Assembly: GCA_947626715.1 (NCBI GenBank)
Contig: CANQTG010000004.1
Span: 1 to 55,651, forward strand
DNA length: 55,651 nucleotides
Direction of reading: 5' to 3'
Source of the DNA: an uncultured Lachnospiraceae bacterium
GTDB lineage: Bacteria; Bacillota; Clostridia; Lachnospirales; Lachnospiraceae
Part shown: positions 45,251-52,764 of the stretch, piece after piece
How the letters are laid out: every line of letters begins with the position of its first letter
Numbering within the stretch: position 1 is the stretch's first letter
Translations under genes and position numbers: made by a program
The notes under the pieces: model-generated
Database searches by the model: none
Seen by the model: the letters and a program-made list of their open reading frames with translations, nothing else
Told to the model about the DNA's origin: nothing

Positions 45251-46156
45251 ATGGAAAATTATGAACAGATTCTAAAGAACAGATATCTGAATACGGTCAT
45301 GAAGCAGGAGGGGACGGAAGAGGAAGTGCAATGGGAAGAGCGCATGAAGAGCGAGAGCAGGGCGCGCGTGGCGGCGCTTCAGAGCCCGCTGCAAAGCCGG
45401 AATCAGGACTTTCGCAGCCGGGTGGAGGCGGACTGGCCGCCGCTCCTTGCAAGCTGGACAGCGGAGGGCAGCCCGGTCCAGCAGCAGCCCTCCCATAAGG
45501 AGACGATCAAGGAGGGAAGGGAGCGCAAAAGGCGGGAAAAGGAGATGAAACGGGACGGCTGCACGGAGCAGGCGGAATATACCTACGAAGTCCATCGGGC
45601 CATGGAGCAGGAGACGCCGCAGGATTCGTTCGCCCGGCCGGAGAGCAGCGAGGAGGAAAAGCGGCAGTATGTGGAATCTCTGGTGACGTCGCTGAAGCAG
45701 GAGCTCGAGATCGACTGCATTGAGGAACGCAATATGGCGAAGGATATGCACAAGATCCAAGAAAAAGAGGCGCAGTATGACGCCCTCCAGCGCCTGATGG
45801 ACAGTGGCAGCCCCTATCTGGAGGGGATCGATCCGGCGGTACTGGAAGGGATCGCCAGAAGGAAGGAGGTCTTTCTGCAGACAGCCGCGTTAGCGGCCGC
45901 CTTCCGTGAGGCGCAGGGCGTCGGGAAGAACGGGAAGTATACCAACAACAAGGCGGCGATGGAAAGGAAGAGGAAGGAATATGAAAAGAAGCGGGGAGAG
46001 GTAGACCACGCGCTGGGAGAACACATTTTTAAGGAGTATACGGACTATACGGAGGCTCTTATAAGCAATAACCAGTATAAGATAGCGGCGGATGTATTCT
46101 CAGGGCGTAAATGGATGCATTTACGGGGCGGGATGTGGTATAATATGAGCACTTAG
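45251..46156 (+). CDS. Truncated paralogue carrying only the N-terminal leader region
   Basis: A 301-residue protein homologous to the first ~290 residues of the preceding giant protein; the stretch WTAEGSPVQQQPSHKET is identical but for one residue and EERNMA and YLEGIDPAVLEGIA also recur. The homology stops after the block LGEH, and 47 unrelated residues end the protein (RKWMHLRGGMWYNMST). It lacks the two 540-residue modules, so it is either a decayed second copy or a leader now attached to a new end. It could serve as a chaperone-like decoy or adaptor. ATG 45251 is preferred over 45230 because AAAGGGGAG precedes it. Confidence 0.7.
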   Translation: MENYEQILKNRYLNTVMKQEGTEEEVQWEERMKSESRARVAALQSPLQSRNQDFRSRVEADWPPLLASWTAEGSPVQQQPSHKETIKEGRERKRREKEMKRDGCTEQAEYTYEVHRAMEQETPQDSFARPESSEEEKRQYVESLVTSLKQELEIDCIEERNMAKDMHKIQEKEAQYDALQRLMDSGSPYLEGIDPAVLEGIARRKEVFLQTAALAAAFREAQGVGKNGKYTNNKAAMERKRKEYEKKRGEVDHALGEHIFKEYTDYTEALISNNQYKIAADVFSGRKWMHLRGGMWYNMST

Positions 46157-46241
46157 CAAGGTATCATACGGGTATTTAGCAGGGGTTTATCGGGTTTTGC
46201 GCGGATAAACAGCGCGCTTGTTTAGGGAAAGGAAGGACGGT

Positions 46242-46493
46242 ATGGGGCTGACGGACAGACTGATACGGGATACGGAAAAGACGGAGGATCGCAGGCGGCG
46301 TCCTTTTCGGGACGACGACGAGGAAGAAGAGACGATGACCTATCAGGAACGCAGGCCGATAGAATATCTCAATTCGGATCCCGGCGTTTTTGATTCGGCG
46401 TTTCGCAGAGGGATTAATTCCGATGCGGACGTCTTTGCCAAAACGGCGGTATTTCGGACAAAAGGGCAGGAGGGAGATTCGTATGCCGAATAA
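46242..46493 (+). CDS. Small acidic hypothetical protein
   Basis: An 83-residue charged protein with a run FRDDDEEEETM in the middle and no membrane helix. The ATG at 46242 follows GGAAAGGAAGGACGG, and the stop overlaps the start of the acetyltransferase by 11 bases. I recognise no family. Its tight coupling to both flanks of the cargo region suggests a small partner protein, without direct evidence. Confidence 0.6.
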   Translation: MGLTDRLIRDTEKTEDRRRRPFRDDDEEEETMTYQERRPIEYLNSDPGVFDSAFRRGINSDADVFAKTAVFRTKGQEGDSYAE

Positions 46494-47511
46494 AAAGGAT
46501 ATAGAAACGGAAGGCCGCAGATCGGATAAAAAGGGCGAAGCTGTGGAAAAGCGCATAGCGGATAAAAGGGTAGAAGATATGGAGAAGCGCGCGGCGGATA
46601 AAAAGGGTGAAACTGTGGAAAAGCAAGTAACGGATAAAAAGGGCAAAGCGGCGGATAAGAAAGGCGGAGATATGCAGATCGGTTTGATATCGGTAAGGGA
46701 GCTGCCTTATTTTGCTTCCCTGCTCCTTTTGCAGACGGCGGAGCAGCTGCGGGAAGGCCAGCCTGTAACGGCGCTGGGGCTCGTGCAGGATCAGACGGCC
46801 TGCGGGGCCGTCGCCGGTTATCTGGAAGGAGAGCGCTTTTTGGTCACGTCCCTTTATGTCGCGCCCGCTTACCGCAGAAGAGGCGGCGGGCGGCTGCTGA
46901 TGGAGACGCTGCATGGCCTCGTTGAGAACGAAAGCGGGGCGGAGGAAGCGGAGCTGCGTTTTACCGTCACGACAGAGGAGCACCGATCGCTCCTGCCCTT
47001 TTTGAACGCGATCGGATATTCGCGGGAAGATCCCTATGGAAAGAATATTTATTTAACGACGGTGGGAAAGACGGCGGACAGCCCATTTTTCGCCAAAGCG
47101 AAGAAATCGGGGCTGTGTCTGGCCGAGATGGGCGACGTGGAGCTTGCCCTTTTGGAAAAATCCGGCCCAAGAGACAGCATGAGGCTGCCGCCGGGCGGCT
47201 TGAGAAGTCCCGAGATCGACAGGGAGGTAAGCGTGGCGGCGGTGGAGAACAATCGTCTGATGGGACTGGCCGTTTTGGATCATTCCTGCTGCGGGACGCT
47301 GACGCTGGCGTCGCTTTGGAGCGCGCCGGGCAATCCGCAGCTGGTCGTTTCCCTCCTGCGCTCGGCGTTAGCGAGAGTGAAGGAGAAGTATCCGCCGCAG
47401 ACCCCGCTGGCATTCCAGACGGTCACGCCGGCTTCCGTGCGGCTGATCCGGGGGCTTTTGCCGGATGCAGAGCCGGTTTCCTACATATATTACCGCCCTA
47501 TGTTCCGCTGA
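46483..47511 (+). CDS. GNAT acetyltransferase with repetitive charged N-terminus
   Basis: A 342-residue protein. Residues ~65-180 form a GNAT fold: SLYVAPAYRRRGGGRLLMETL contains motif A (R-R-R-G-G-G for acetyl-CoA binding), followed by a NAIGYSREDPYGKNIYL end. The C-terminal ~150 residues look like a second, weaker GNAT-like half. The first ~60 residues are a 12-residue charged repeat (DKKGEAVEKRIA type) coded by 36-bp DNA repeats at 46525-46650, a likely slippage site. GCAGGAGGG precedes the ATG. Substrate unknown. It is the last gene before a strong terminator, so it may be the tail gene of the cargo region. Confidence 0.75.
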   Translation: MPNKKDIETEGRRSDKKGEAVEKRIADKRVEDMEKRAADKKGETVEKQVTDKKGKAADKKGGDMQIGLISVRELPYFASLLLLQTAEQLREGQPVTALGLVQDQTACGAVAGYLEGERFLVTSLYVAPAYRRRGGGRLLMETLHGLVENESGAEEAELRFTVTTEEHRSLLPFLNAIGYSREDPYGKNIYLTTVGKTADSPFFAKAKKSGLCLAEMGDVELALLEKSGPRDSMRLPPGGLRSPEIDREVSVAAVENNRLMGLAVLDHSCCGTLTLASLWSAPGNPQLVVSLLRSALARVKEKYPPQTPLAFQTVTPASVRLIRGLLPDAEPVSYIYYRPMFR

Positions 47512-47600
47512 CGGGAAAATAGGCGGCGTTTTGCTCTGATTCAAAGGTAGGCGGGTGGAGCGCAGGGGCTTTCTTCGGGCGCTCCGTCATGCAGAGGATA

Positions 47601-47648
47601 AAAAACAGCAGGAAAAGCGTCTTTGGCAACGCAATTCCTGCTGTTTTT
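47601..47648. terminator. Bidirectional terminator after the acetyltransferase gene
   Basis: A perfect 14-bp inverted repeat, AAAAACAGCAGGAA (47601-47614) and TTCCTGCTGTTTTT (47635-47648), with an inner 4-bp GCGT/ACGC pairing. A/T runs flank both sides, so it works in either direction: end of the eCIS region (plus) and of the tRNA-Val transcript (minus). Confidence 0.85.
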
Positions 47649-47672
47649 GGCAGTTATAATAAAAGAAGCATT

Positions 47673-47723
47673 CAAGACCCGCTTGCGGGGCTTGGTGCGA
47701 GATCCGAGTCTGCTTTCGCAGAC
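47673..47723 (-). repeat. 51-bp two-hairpin repeat element, copy 1
   Basis: The minus strand from 47723 to 47673 holds stem-loop GTCTGC-GAAA-GCAGAC and a second hairpin (CAAGACCCGC/GCGGGGCTTG on the plus strand). It matches 48106-48156 on the plus strand at 41 of 51 positions. It starts seven bases beyond the tRNA-Val 3' end and may also act as its terminator. Confidence 0.75.
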
Positions 47724-47729
47724 AAAAAA

Positions 47730-47803
47730 TGGAAGCAACGGGGCTCGAACCCGTGACCTCTCGCGTGTGAGGCGAACGCTCATCCCGGCTGAGCTATGCT
47801 TCC
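47730..47803 (-). tRNA. tRNA-Val (anticodon CAC)
   Basis: The minus strand folds as a 74-nt cloverleaf: acceptor GGAAGCA pairs with TGCTTCC, D stem GCTC/GAGC, anticodon stem TTCGC/GCGAG with loop CTCACAC (anticodon CAC, Val), T arm ACGGG-TTCGAGC-CCCGT, discriminator A. CCA is not encoded. Its upstream promoter lies at 47897-47924. Confidence 0.95.
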
Positions 47804-47896
47804 ATTTTGTTTCCTGACGGCAGACGTCTGAAAAGACGCACGGTCAGGCGGGAAAAACCGATACCGACAGAGCGGTAAAATCTCCCGTTACAAGAG

Positions 47897-47924
47897 ATTA
47901 TATCATAATATGAAAAAAAATCAA
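47897..47924 (-). promoter_or_regulatory. tRNA-Val promoter
   Basis: On the minus strand TTGATT (plus 47924-47919), a 16-bp spacer and TATAAT (47902-47897) preceded by TGA, an extended -10. Transcription would begin about 85 bases ahead of the mature tRNA. Confidence 0.7.
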
Positions 47925-47996
47925 GACGGATATCGACAGAGTTTTCATTTATCCGAAGAGCGGAGAAGGGGCGGGGCCGGGAACAGATATTTTGAT

Positions 47997-48026
47997 TTGA
48001 CGATTTACCGGGTAAAAAGATATAAT
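47997..48026 (+). promoter_or_regulatory. Strong promoter-like sequence ahead of the lar region
   Basis: TTGACG (47997-48002), an 18-bp spacer and a perfect TATAAT (48021-48026). It drives toward a ~450-base stretch with a hairpin CCGCCT-TTAT-AGGCGG (48056-48071 area), the second 51-bp repeat and a possible small gene before larB. Between 47804 and 48180 I see no gene I would trust. Confidence 0.6.
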
Positions 48027-48105
48027 GTCATAAGTATCATCAGATGGGAGGAGACCCGCCTTTATAGGCGGTGGGTGACAAATTTGTATCAGCGGCAGGA
48101 TTGAT

Positions 48106-48156
48106 GTCTGCGAAAACAGACCTGAATCTTGCGCCAAGCTTCGCAGGCGGGTCTTA
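48106..48156 (+). repeat. 51-bp two-hairpin repeat element, copy 2
   Basis: Plus-strand copy of the element at 47673-47723, in opposite orientation (41 of 51 identical). It keeps GTCTGC-GAAAA-CAGAC and the CCAAGC...GCGGGTCTT arm. A weak partial match with the same GCGGGTCTTG end occurs at about 45187-45219. Confidence 0.75.
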
Positions 48157-48222
48157 CATTACAGTCTGAAAGGGATAGAATGAGGGAGCATAGAGCGGGA
48201 CGGGAGCGCGTTTATTGGTTTT

Positions 48223-48399
48223 ATGATGACGCAGTCAAATGTCAATGTCCGGCTGGAGCGGAGCGAGATGAGGCCGGAGACGGCAGAGCAGTGGTTTGCG
48301 GATTTGTTGTGGGATATCTTTGGAGGTAAAGAGAAGACGCTGCGGTTTGACGGCTGTCTGCAGCGCTGGAGGTTTCAGGGGACGGAAGGGGAAAAATAG
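48223..48399 (+). CDS. Possible small protein upstream of larB
   Basis: A 58-residue open frame from ATG ATG at 48223: the N-terminus SNVNVRLERSEMRPETAE leads to an amphipathic segment WFADLLWDIFGGK and a basic end. Residue choice looks protein-like, but the ribosome site is poor and no family is recognised. It ends about 95 bases before larB. Confidence 0.35.
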   Translation: MMTQSNVNVRLERSEMRPETAEQWFADLLWDIFGGKEKTLRFDGCLQRWRFQGTEGEK

Positions 48400-48444
48400 G
48401 AATTGCCGGAAACTGCGCAGGGAAAAGGAAGAGAAAAAATCGGG

Positions 48445-48473
48445 TGGCATGACTGTGCGGAGTTTGTTATACT
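48445..48473 (+). promoter_or_regulatory. Candidate larB promoter
   Basis: TGGCAT (48445-48450), 17 bp, TATACT (48468-48473) with upstream TGT as an extended -10. A transcript would start near 48480 just before the GAGAGGGG ribosome site of larB. Confidence 0.45.
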
Positions 48474-48494
48474 GGAAAAAGAGAGGGGTACGCT

Positions 48495-49241
48495 ATGCAG
48501 GCACGGGAGATACTGGAACAGGTAAAAGAAGGAAAGCTGTCGGTGGAAGAGGCGGAACGTTATTTCCGGCGTCAGCCGTTTGAAGAGCTGGGCTATGCGA
48601 AGCTGGATTCCCACAGGGAACTGCGTTCAGGATTCCCAGAGGTCGTCTATTGCAGCGGAAAGGCGGACGATCACCTACTGTCCATTTACCGGAAATTGTA
48701 CGAGGAAAACGGAGAGGTATTCGGGACAAGGGCGGATGAACGCCAGTATGAGCTGGTGAGGGCCGCGCTGCCGCAGGCCGAGTATGACAAGGTTTCTCAT
48801 ATTTTGAAGATAGAAAAGCCGGGGAGGGCGCATATTGGAAAGATCGCGGTCTGCACGGCGGGGACGGCGGATATCCGGGTCGCGGAAGAGGCCGCGCAGA
48901 CGGCCGAATACTTTGGAGCCCGCGTCGAGAGGATATATGACGTGGGGGTGAGCGGCTTGCACAGGCTGCTTGCAAAGCTGGAAGAGATTCAGAGCGCGAA
49001 CTGCGTGATCGCGGCCGCGGGAATGGAGGGCGCGCTGGCGAGCGTGATCGGAGGTTTGGTGAAAAATCCGGTGATAGCGGTGCCGACCTCGGTAGGCTAT
49101 GGCGCGAGTATGCACGGCCTGTCGGCGCTGCTTACGATGATTAATTCCTGTGCGAACGGCGTAGCGGTCGTCAATATAGACAATGGCTATGGAGCCGGTT
49201 ATATGGCGGCGCAGATCAACCGGCTGGCGGAAGGAAACTGA
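48495..49241 (+). CDS. larB: LarB, nickel-pincer cofactor biosynthesis carboxylase
   Basis: A 248-residue LarB. It carboxylates and hydrolyses nicotinic acid adenine dinucleotide in the first step of nickel-pincer nucleotide synthesis. The N-terminal helix (LEQVKEGKLSVEEAERYF) and the PurE-like domain (~110-248) with VCTAGTADIRVAEEAA, RIYDVGVSGLHRLL, AAAGMEGALASVIGGL and VPTSVGYGAS are diagnostic. GAGAGGGG precedes the ATG. LarC follows by 40 bases; LarE and the racemase LarA are not in the window. Confidence 0.95.
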   Translation: MQAREILEQVKEGKLSVEEAERYFRRQPFEELGYAKLDSHRELRSGFPEVVYCSGKADDHLLSIYRKLYEENGEVFGTRADERQYELVRAALPQAEYDKVSHILKIEKPGRAHIGKIAVCTAGTADIRVAEEAAQTAEYFGARVERIYDVGVSGLHRLLAKLEEIQSANCVIAAAGMEGALASVIGGLVKNPVIAVPTSVGYGASMHGLSALLTMINSCANGVAVVNIDNGYGAGYMAAQINRLAEGN

Positions 49242-49281
49242 GCGGGCCCGCGGACGGCGCGGCGAAGAATGGGAGAAAAGA

Positions 49282-50748
49282 ATGGCGAAAACATTATATC
49301 TGGAATGCAGTGCGGGGATCAGCGGGGATATGACGGTCGCGGCGCTGCTGGATTTGGGAGCGGATGAAAAAAAATTACAGGCGGTTCTTGACAGTCTGCC
49401 GGTAGAGGGCTTTCGTGTCAAGACGGAGCGGGTAAAAAAAGCGGGACTTGACTGTTGCAGCTTTCACGTATTGTTGGACGAGGCGCATGAGAACCGGGAT
49501 CATGACATGGAATATCTGCACGGACATGAGCGCGGACAGGGGTATGAGCATACGCATGAGAATGGGCATGAACATGAGCCCACACATGGAGCGGGGCCTG
49601 CCCACCGGCATGAGGAAGGAAACGTACCTTTACATAAAACTGAGTACGAGCATTCGCACGAGATCGAGACGGCTCATCAGGGCGCAGCGGAACATGAATA
49701 TACGCATGAGATCGAACATGAGCATTTACATGAGCCTGCACATGAGCATTCGCATGGGATCGGGCATGAGCACCGCACGATGGCGCAGGTTCTGCAGATC
49801 CTATCCGGCTGTCGTATGACAGAGCGGGCGAGAAAGATCGCGGAGCGGATCGTTACGGTGCTCGCGGAAGGCGAGGCGAAAGCGCACGGCGTATCCGTTT
49901 CGGAGGTTCATTTCCATGAGGTGGGAGCGGTCGATTCCATCGTGGATATCGTGTCGGCGGCGGTATGTCTGGATGATCTGGGGATCACGGAGGTCATAGT
50001 GACCGGACTGTGCGAAGGGAGCGGGACGATCCGGTGTCAGCACGGGATCCTGCCGATTCCCGTCCCGGCAGTGGCGAATATCGTTTCGGCCTATGGGATC
50101 GCGCTGGAGCCGATAAACGTCCGCGGGGAATTTGTGACGCCGACGGGCGCGGCGATCGTGGCGGCGGTGCGCACCGGCGATACGCTGCCGGAGCGCTTTG
50201 TGATAAAGGGTATCGGGCTGGGAGCGGGCAAGCGCAGTTATGAGCGGCCCAGTATCCTGCGCGCGATGTTGATTGAGGCGCGCGAGGCTTTGGAAAAGGA
50301 TACGGTCTGCAAGCTGGAGACCAATATCGACGACTGCACGGGAGAGGCGCTGGGCTATGTGATGGAAAAGCTTCTGCAGGCGGGCGCAAAGGACGTCTTT
50401 TATTTGCCGGTCTATATGAAAAAGAACAGGCCCGCGTGGATGCTGAATGTGATATGCGAGGAAGCGGACAGAACGCGGTTAGAAGAGATCATATTCCGGC
50501 AGACGACGACGATCGGTATCCGCAGGACGCAGATGGAGCGGACAGTGCTGCAAAGGACGCAGATCAGCGTTGCCAGCAGATACGGCGAGGCGCAGGTCAA
50601 GGTATGTGAGATATCCGGCGGCAGGCGTTATTATCCCGAATATGAGAGCGTAGCCCGGATATGCGGGGAGAAAGGGCTTTCGTTTGGAGAAGTCTATCAG
50701 GCCATCGCGGAGGCCGCCGCCGCGCAGGAAGAAATGCGGAAATCCTGA
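49282..50748 (+). CDS. larC: LarC, nickel insertase with His-rich insert
   Basis: A 488-residue single-frame LarC, which inserts nickel into the pincer nucleotide using CTP. Both halves are present: LarC1 starts LYLECSAGISGDMTVAALLD, and later VSEVHFHEVGAVDSIVDIV; LarC2 includes LETNIDDCTGEALGYVMEKL and FRQTTTIGIRR. In some lactobacilli the halves are joined by ribosomal frameshifting; here no shift is needed. Residues ~69-168 are a His/Glu-rich insert with dozens of His, far longer than typical, presumably a nickel store. ATG 49282 replaces a longer start at 49183 that would overlap larB. Confidence 0.95.
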   Translation: MAKTLYLECSAGISGDMTVAALLDLGADEKKLQAVLDSLPVEGFRVKTERVKKAGLDCCSFHVLLDEAHENRDHDMEYLHGHERGQGYEHTHENGHEHEPTHGAGPAHRHEEGNVPLHKTEYEHSHEIETAHQGAAEHEYTHEIEHEHLHEPAHEHSHGIGHEHRTMAQVLQILSGCRMTERARKIAERIVTVLAEGEAKAHGVSVSEVHFHEVGAVDSIVDIVSAAVCLDDLGITEVIVTGLCEGSGTIRCQHGILPIPVPAVANIVSAYGIALEPINVRGEFVTPTGAAIVAAVRTGDTLPERFVIKGIGLGAGKRSYERPSILRAMLIEAREALEKDTVCKLETNIDDCTGEALGYVMEKLLQAGAKDVFYLPVYMKKNRPAWMLNVICEEADRTRLEEIIFRQTTTIGIRRTQMERTVLQRTQISVASRYGEAQVKVCEISGGRRYYPEYESVARICGEKGLSFGEVYQAIAEAAAAQEEMRKS

Positions 50749-50933
50749 TGGGGAGCGGCGCGGAATGAAAAGGGAAAAGACGTGCGCGGTCAAAGCTATT
50801 CATGCCGGCATAACCGAGAAGCGTCGGCAGGCCGCGGGAAACACAGTCAGGGATACGGCAAAGGGCAAGGCCATACCGACATAATCACGAAACGCAAGGA
50901 TATGGGAAGAGAAAAAGCGGGGAGGAATGTACT

Positions 50934-51956
50934 ATGCATATGGCGGACGCTCTGATGACGCCGGCGGTGGCGGGCGCGATGTACGCCTGCTCTGGGGCGG
51001 CGATGTGTTATTCCGTCAAAAAGATAAGGGAATCGGACACACCGGAAAAGATCCCGGTGATGGGCGTAATGGGCGCGTTCGTGTTCGCTTCCCAGATGAT
51101 CAATTTTACGATACCGGGGACGGGGGCTTCGGGACATTTGTGCGGAGGAATGCTGCTCTCCGCGCTTCTTGGCCCAGAGGCGGGCTTTTTGACGATGACG
51201 GGAGTGCTGTTGATCCAGTGCCTGCTGTTCGCGGACGGCGGTCTTTTGGCGCTGGGCGCAAATATCTGGAATATGGCGTTTTACGGCTGCTTTGTCGGCG
51301 GCCTGCTGATATGGAAGCATATGGTAAGGCGCGGCCTGTCCAAGCGCGCGATCACGGCGGCTTCCGTTTTCGGCTGCGTGTTGTCCCTGCAGCTCGGCGC
51401 GTTTTCCGTCACATTGGAAACGCTGGCTTCCGGCATTACGGAGCTGCCGTTTGGAGTATTTCTGGCCGCAATGCAGCCAATCCATCTGGCGATCGGTCTG
51501 GTAGAGGGCGCGGTCACGGCGGCGGTGCTGGTATTTTTATATGAGGTAAGGCCGGAGCTTTTGTGGGGATATGAAAAGGGGAAAGGCCGGGCGGCGGGAA
51601 AAGATGCGGCGAAAAACCGCCTTTCCTATAAGCAGACGCTGGCCGTGCTGGCCGCGGCTGCGTTGGTGATCGGCGGGCTGTTTTCTCTGGCCGCCTCTGA
51701 AAATCCCGACGGGCTTGAGTGGTCGATGGAGCGGACGGCGGGCAGAGAGGAATTAAACGCTTCGGGAGCGGTGTACGAAGCGGCGGCAGGGATACAGGAA
51801 AGCACGGCGCTGCTGCCTGATTATACCATTGGCGGGAGCGGATCCGCGGCGGGCTCTTCCCTTTCAGGCGTTGTGGGCGGCGCGGCCGTGCTCGCGCTGT
51901 GCACGGGAGGCTGCCTCCTGCTGCGGTCTTTCAGAAAGAAGAAAAAGCATGGATAG
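50934..51956 (+). CDS. larM: CbiM-CbiN-type Ni/Co importer substrate subunit (LarMN)
   Basis: A 340-residue membrane protein. It begins MHMADALMTP with the metal-binding N-terminal His-2/Met of CbiM/NikM after Met removal, followed by ~6 helices (for example ASGHLCGGMLLSALLGPEAG, and QPIHLAIGLVEGAVTAAVL). The last ~110 residues hold two helices around an exported loop, the CbiN/NikN layout fused in one chain. AAAGCGGGGAGG precedes the ATG. It forms an ECF-type nickel/cobalt transporter with the next two genes. The lar context favours nickel. Confidence 0.92.
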   Translation: MHMADALMTPAVAGAMYACSGAAMCYSVKKIRESDTPEKIPVMGVMGAFVFASQMINFTIPGTGASGHLCGGMLLSALLGPEAGFLTMTGVLLIQCLLFADGGLLALGANIWNMAFYGCFVGGLLIWKHMVRRGLSKRAITAASVFGCVLSLQLGAFSVTLETLASGITELPFGVFLAAMQPIHLAIGLVEGAVTAAVLVFLYEVRPELLWGYEKGKGRAAGKDAAKNRLSYKQTLAVLAAAALVIGGLFSLAASENPDGLEWSMERTAGREELNASGAVYEAAAGIQESTALLPDYTIGGSGSAAGSSLSGVVGGAAVLALCTGGCLLLRSFRKKKKHG

Positions 51957-52755
51957 ACTGCAACGTGCGATAGATACTCTGCATGAAGTGGATCGGGAAG
52001 CGGAAAGAAGAGGCGCGCAGAGCAGTCTGCATCCGCTGGCGAGGCTGCTCGTCTGCATTCTGTTCACACTGACAGTGGTGTCGTTTTCTCGTTACGAGCT
52101 GTCCGGCCTTTTGGGAATGTCGCTGTATCTGATCGTGACGGGGATCTGGGAGGATATTTCCTTTTTTAAAGGAGTTTACCGCCTCCGCTATCTGTTTGCG
52201 GCGGTCTTGCTGCTGGGACTGGCAAATCTATTTTACGACAGACGCGTCATGTTTTATCTGGGCGGGCTTGCGGTGACGGGCGGTATGTACTCGATGGTGA
52301 GCCTGTGGTGCAAGGGGATCCTGACCGTTTATGCGGCGTACTTTCTGCTGCTCACGACGGGGATCGAGCGTCTGTGCATGGCGCTGCTGAGGCTGGGGCT
52401 GCCCGAGGGAATGGCGACGGCGTTGCTTTTGACCTATCGTTACCTGATCGTCTTATTTAAGGAAGCGCAGCGCATGATACAGGCTTACGCCCTGCGCGCC
52501 CCGCGTCAGCGCGGCATTCATGTCAGGGCATGGGGCTCTTTCGCGGGTCTGCTGCTGCTGCGCAGTATGGATCGGGCGCAGGAGGTGTACGACAGTATGC
52601 TGCTGCGGGGATATGGCGGCGCGCCTGCTTATGAAGGGAAAAGGGACGGGAGCCGGGTCTTATGCAGCGTCTGTTACCTGCTCTTTTGGCTGTGCGCATT
52701 TTTTTTCCTGCGCTTTGTTCCGGTGTTCCATCTAGTCGGGAATCTGCTGCTTTAG
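51949..52755 (+). CDS. larQ: CbiQ-type ECF transporter membrane subunit (LarQ)
   Basis: A 268-residue CbiQ/EcfT protein with about five helices and the coupling motif region YALRAPRQRG and SMLLRGYGG (the two short A-R-G-type motifs contacting the ATPase). ATG 51949 overlaps the preceding gene by 8 bases and has GAAAGAAGAAAAAG ahead. It couples LarO to LarMN. Confidence 0.92.
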   Translation: MDRLQRAIDTLHEVDREAERRGAQSSLHPLARLLVCILFTLTVVSFSRYELSGLLGMSLYLIVTGIWEDISFFKGVYRLRYLFAAVLLLGLANLFYDRRVMFYLGGLAVTGGMYSMVSLWCKGILTVYAAYFLLLTTGIERLCMALLRLGLPEGMATALLLTYRYLIVLFKEAQRMIQAYALRAPRQRGIHVRAWGSFAGLLLLRSMDRAQEVYDSMLLRGYGGAPAYEGKRDGSRVLCSVCYLLFWLCAFFFLRFVPVFHLVGNLLL

Positions 52756-52764
52756 GAGGCGCGT

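Noticed and set aside
15340-47511. Complete prophage
   Set aside because: There is no integrase, terminase, capsid, portal, holin or lysin gene; the AAA+ ATPase, DUF4255 and DUF4280 genes mark an eCIS instead.
47910-48104. 64-codon open frame after the tRNA promoter
   Set aside because: It overlaps the tRNA promoter elements, has no ribosome site and no protein-like pattern.
47673-48156. CRISPR array
   Set aside because: Only two inverted copies of a hairpin element occur, with no regular spacers and no cas genes.
48445-48461. Sigma-54 promoter ahead of larB
   Set aside because: TGGCA and TGC are present, but the GG-to-GC spacing is one base off the -24/-12 rule; the TATACT promoter is the better reading.
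50749-50933. Gap between larC and larM as a NiCo or cobalamin riboswitch; a 39-codon frame at 50765
   Set aside because: I could not match the conserved core of either riboswitch class, and the small frame is Lys/Arg-rich without a good ribosome site. A covariance-model search would settle it.
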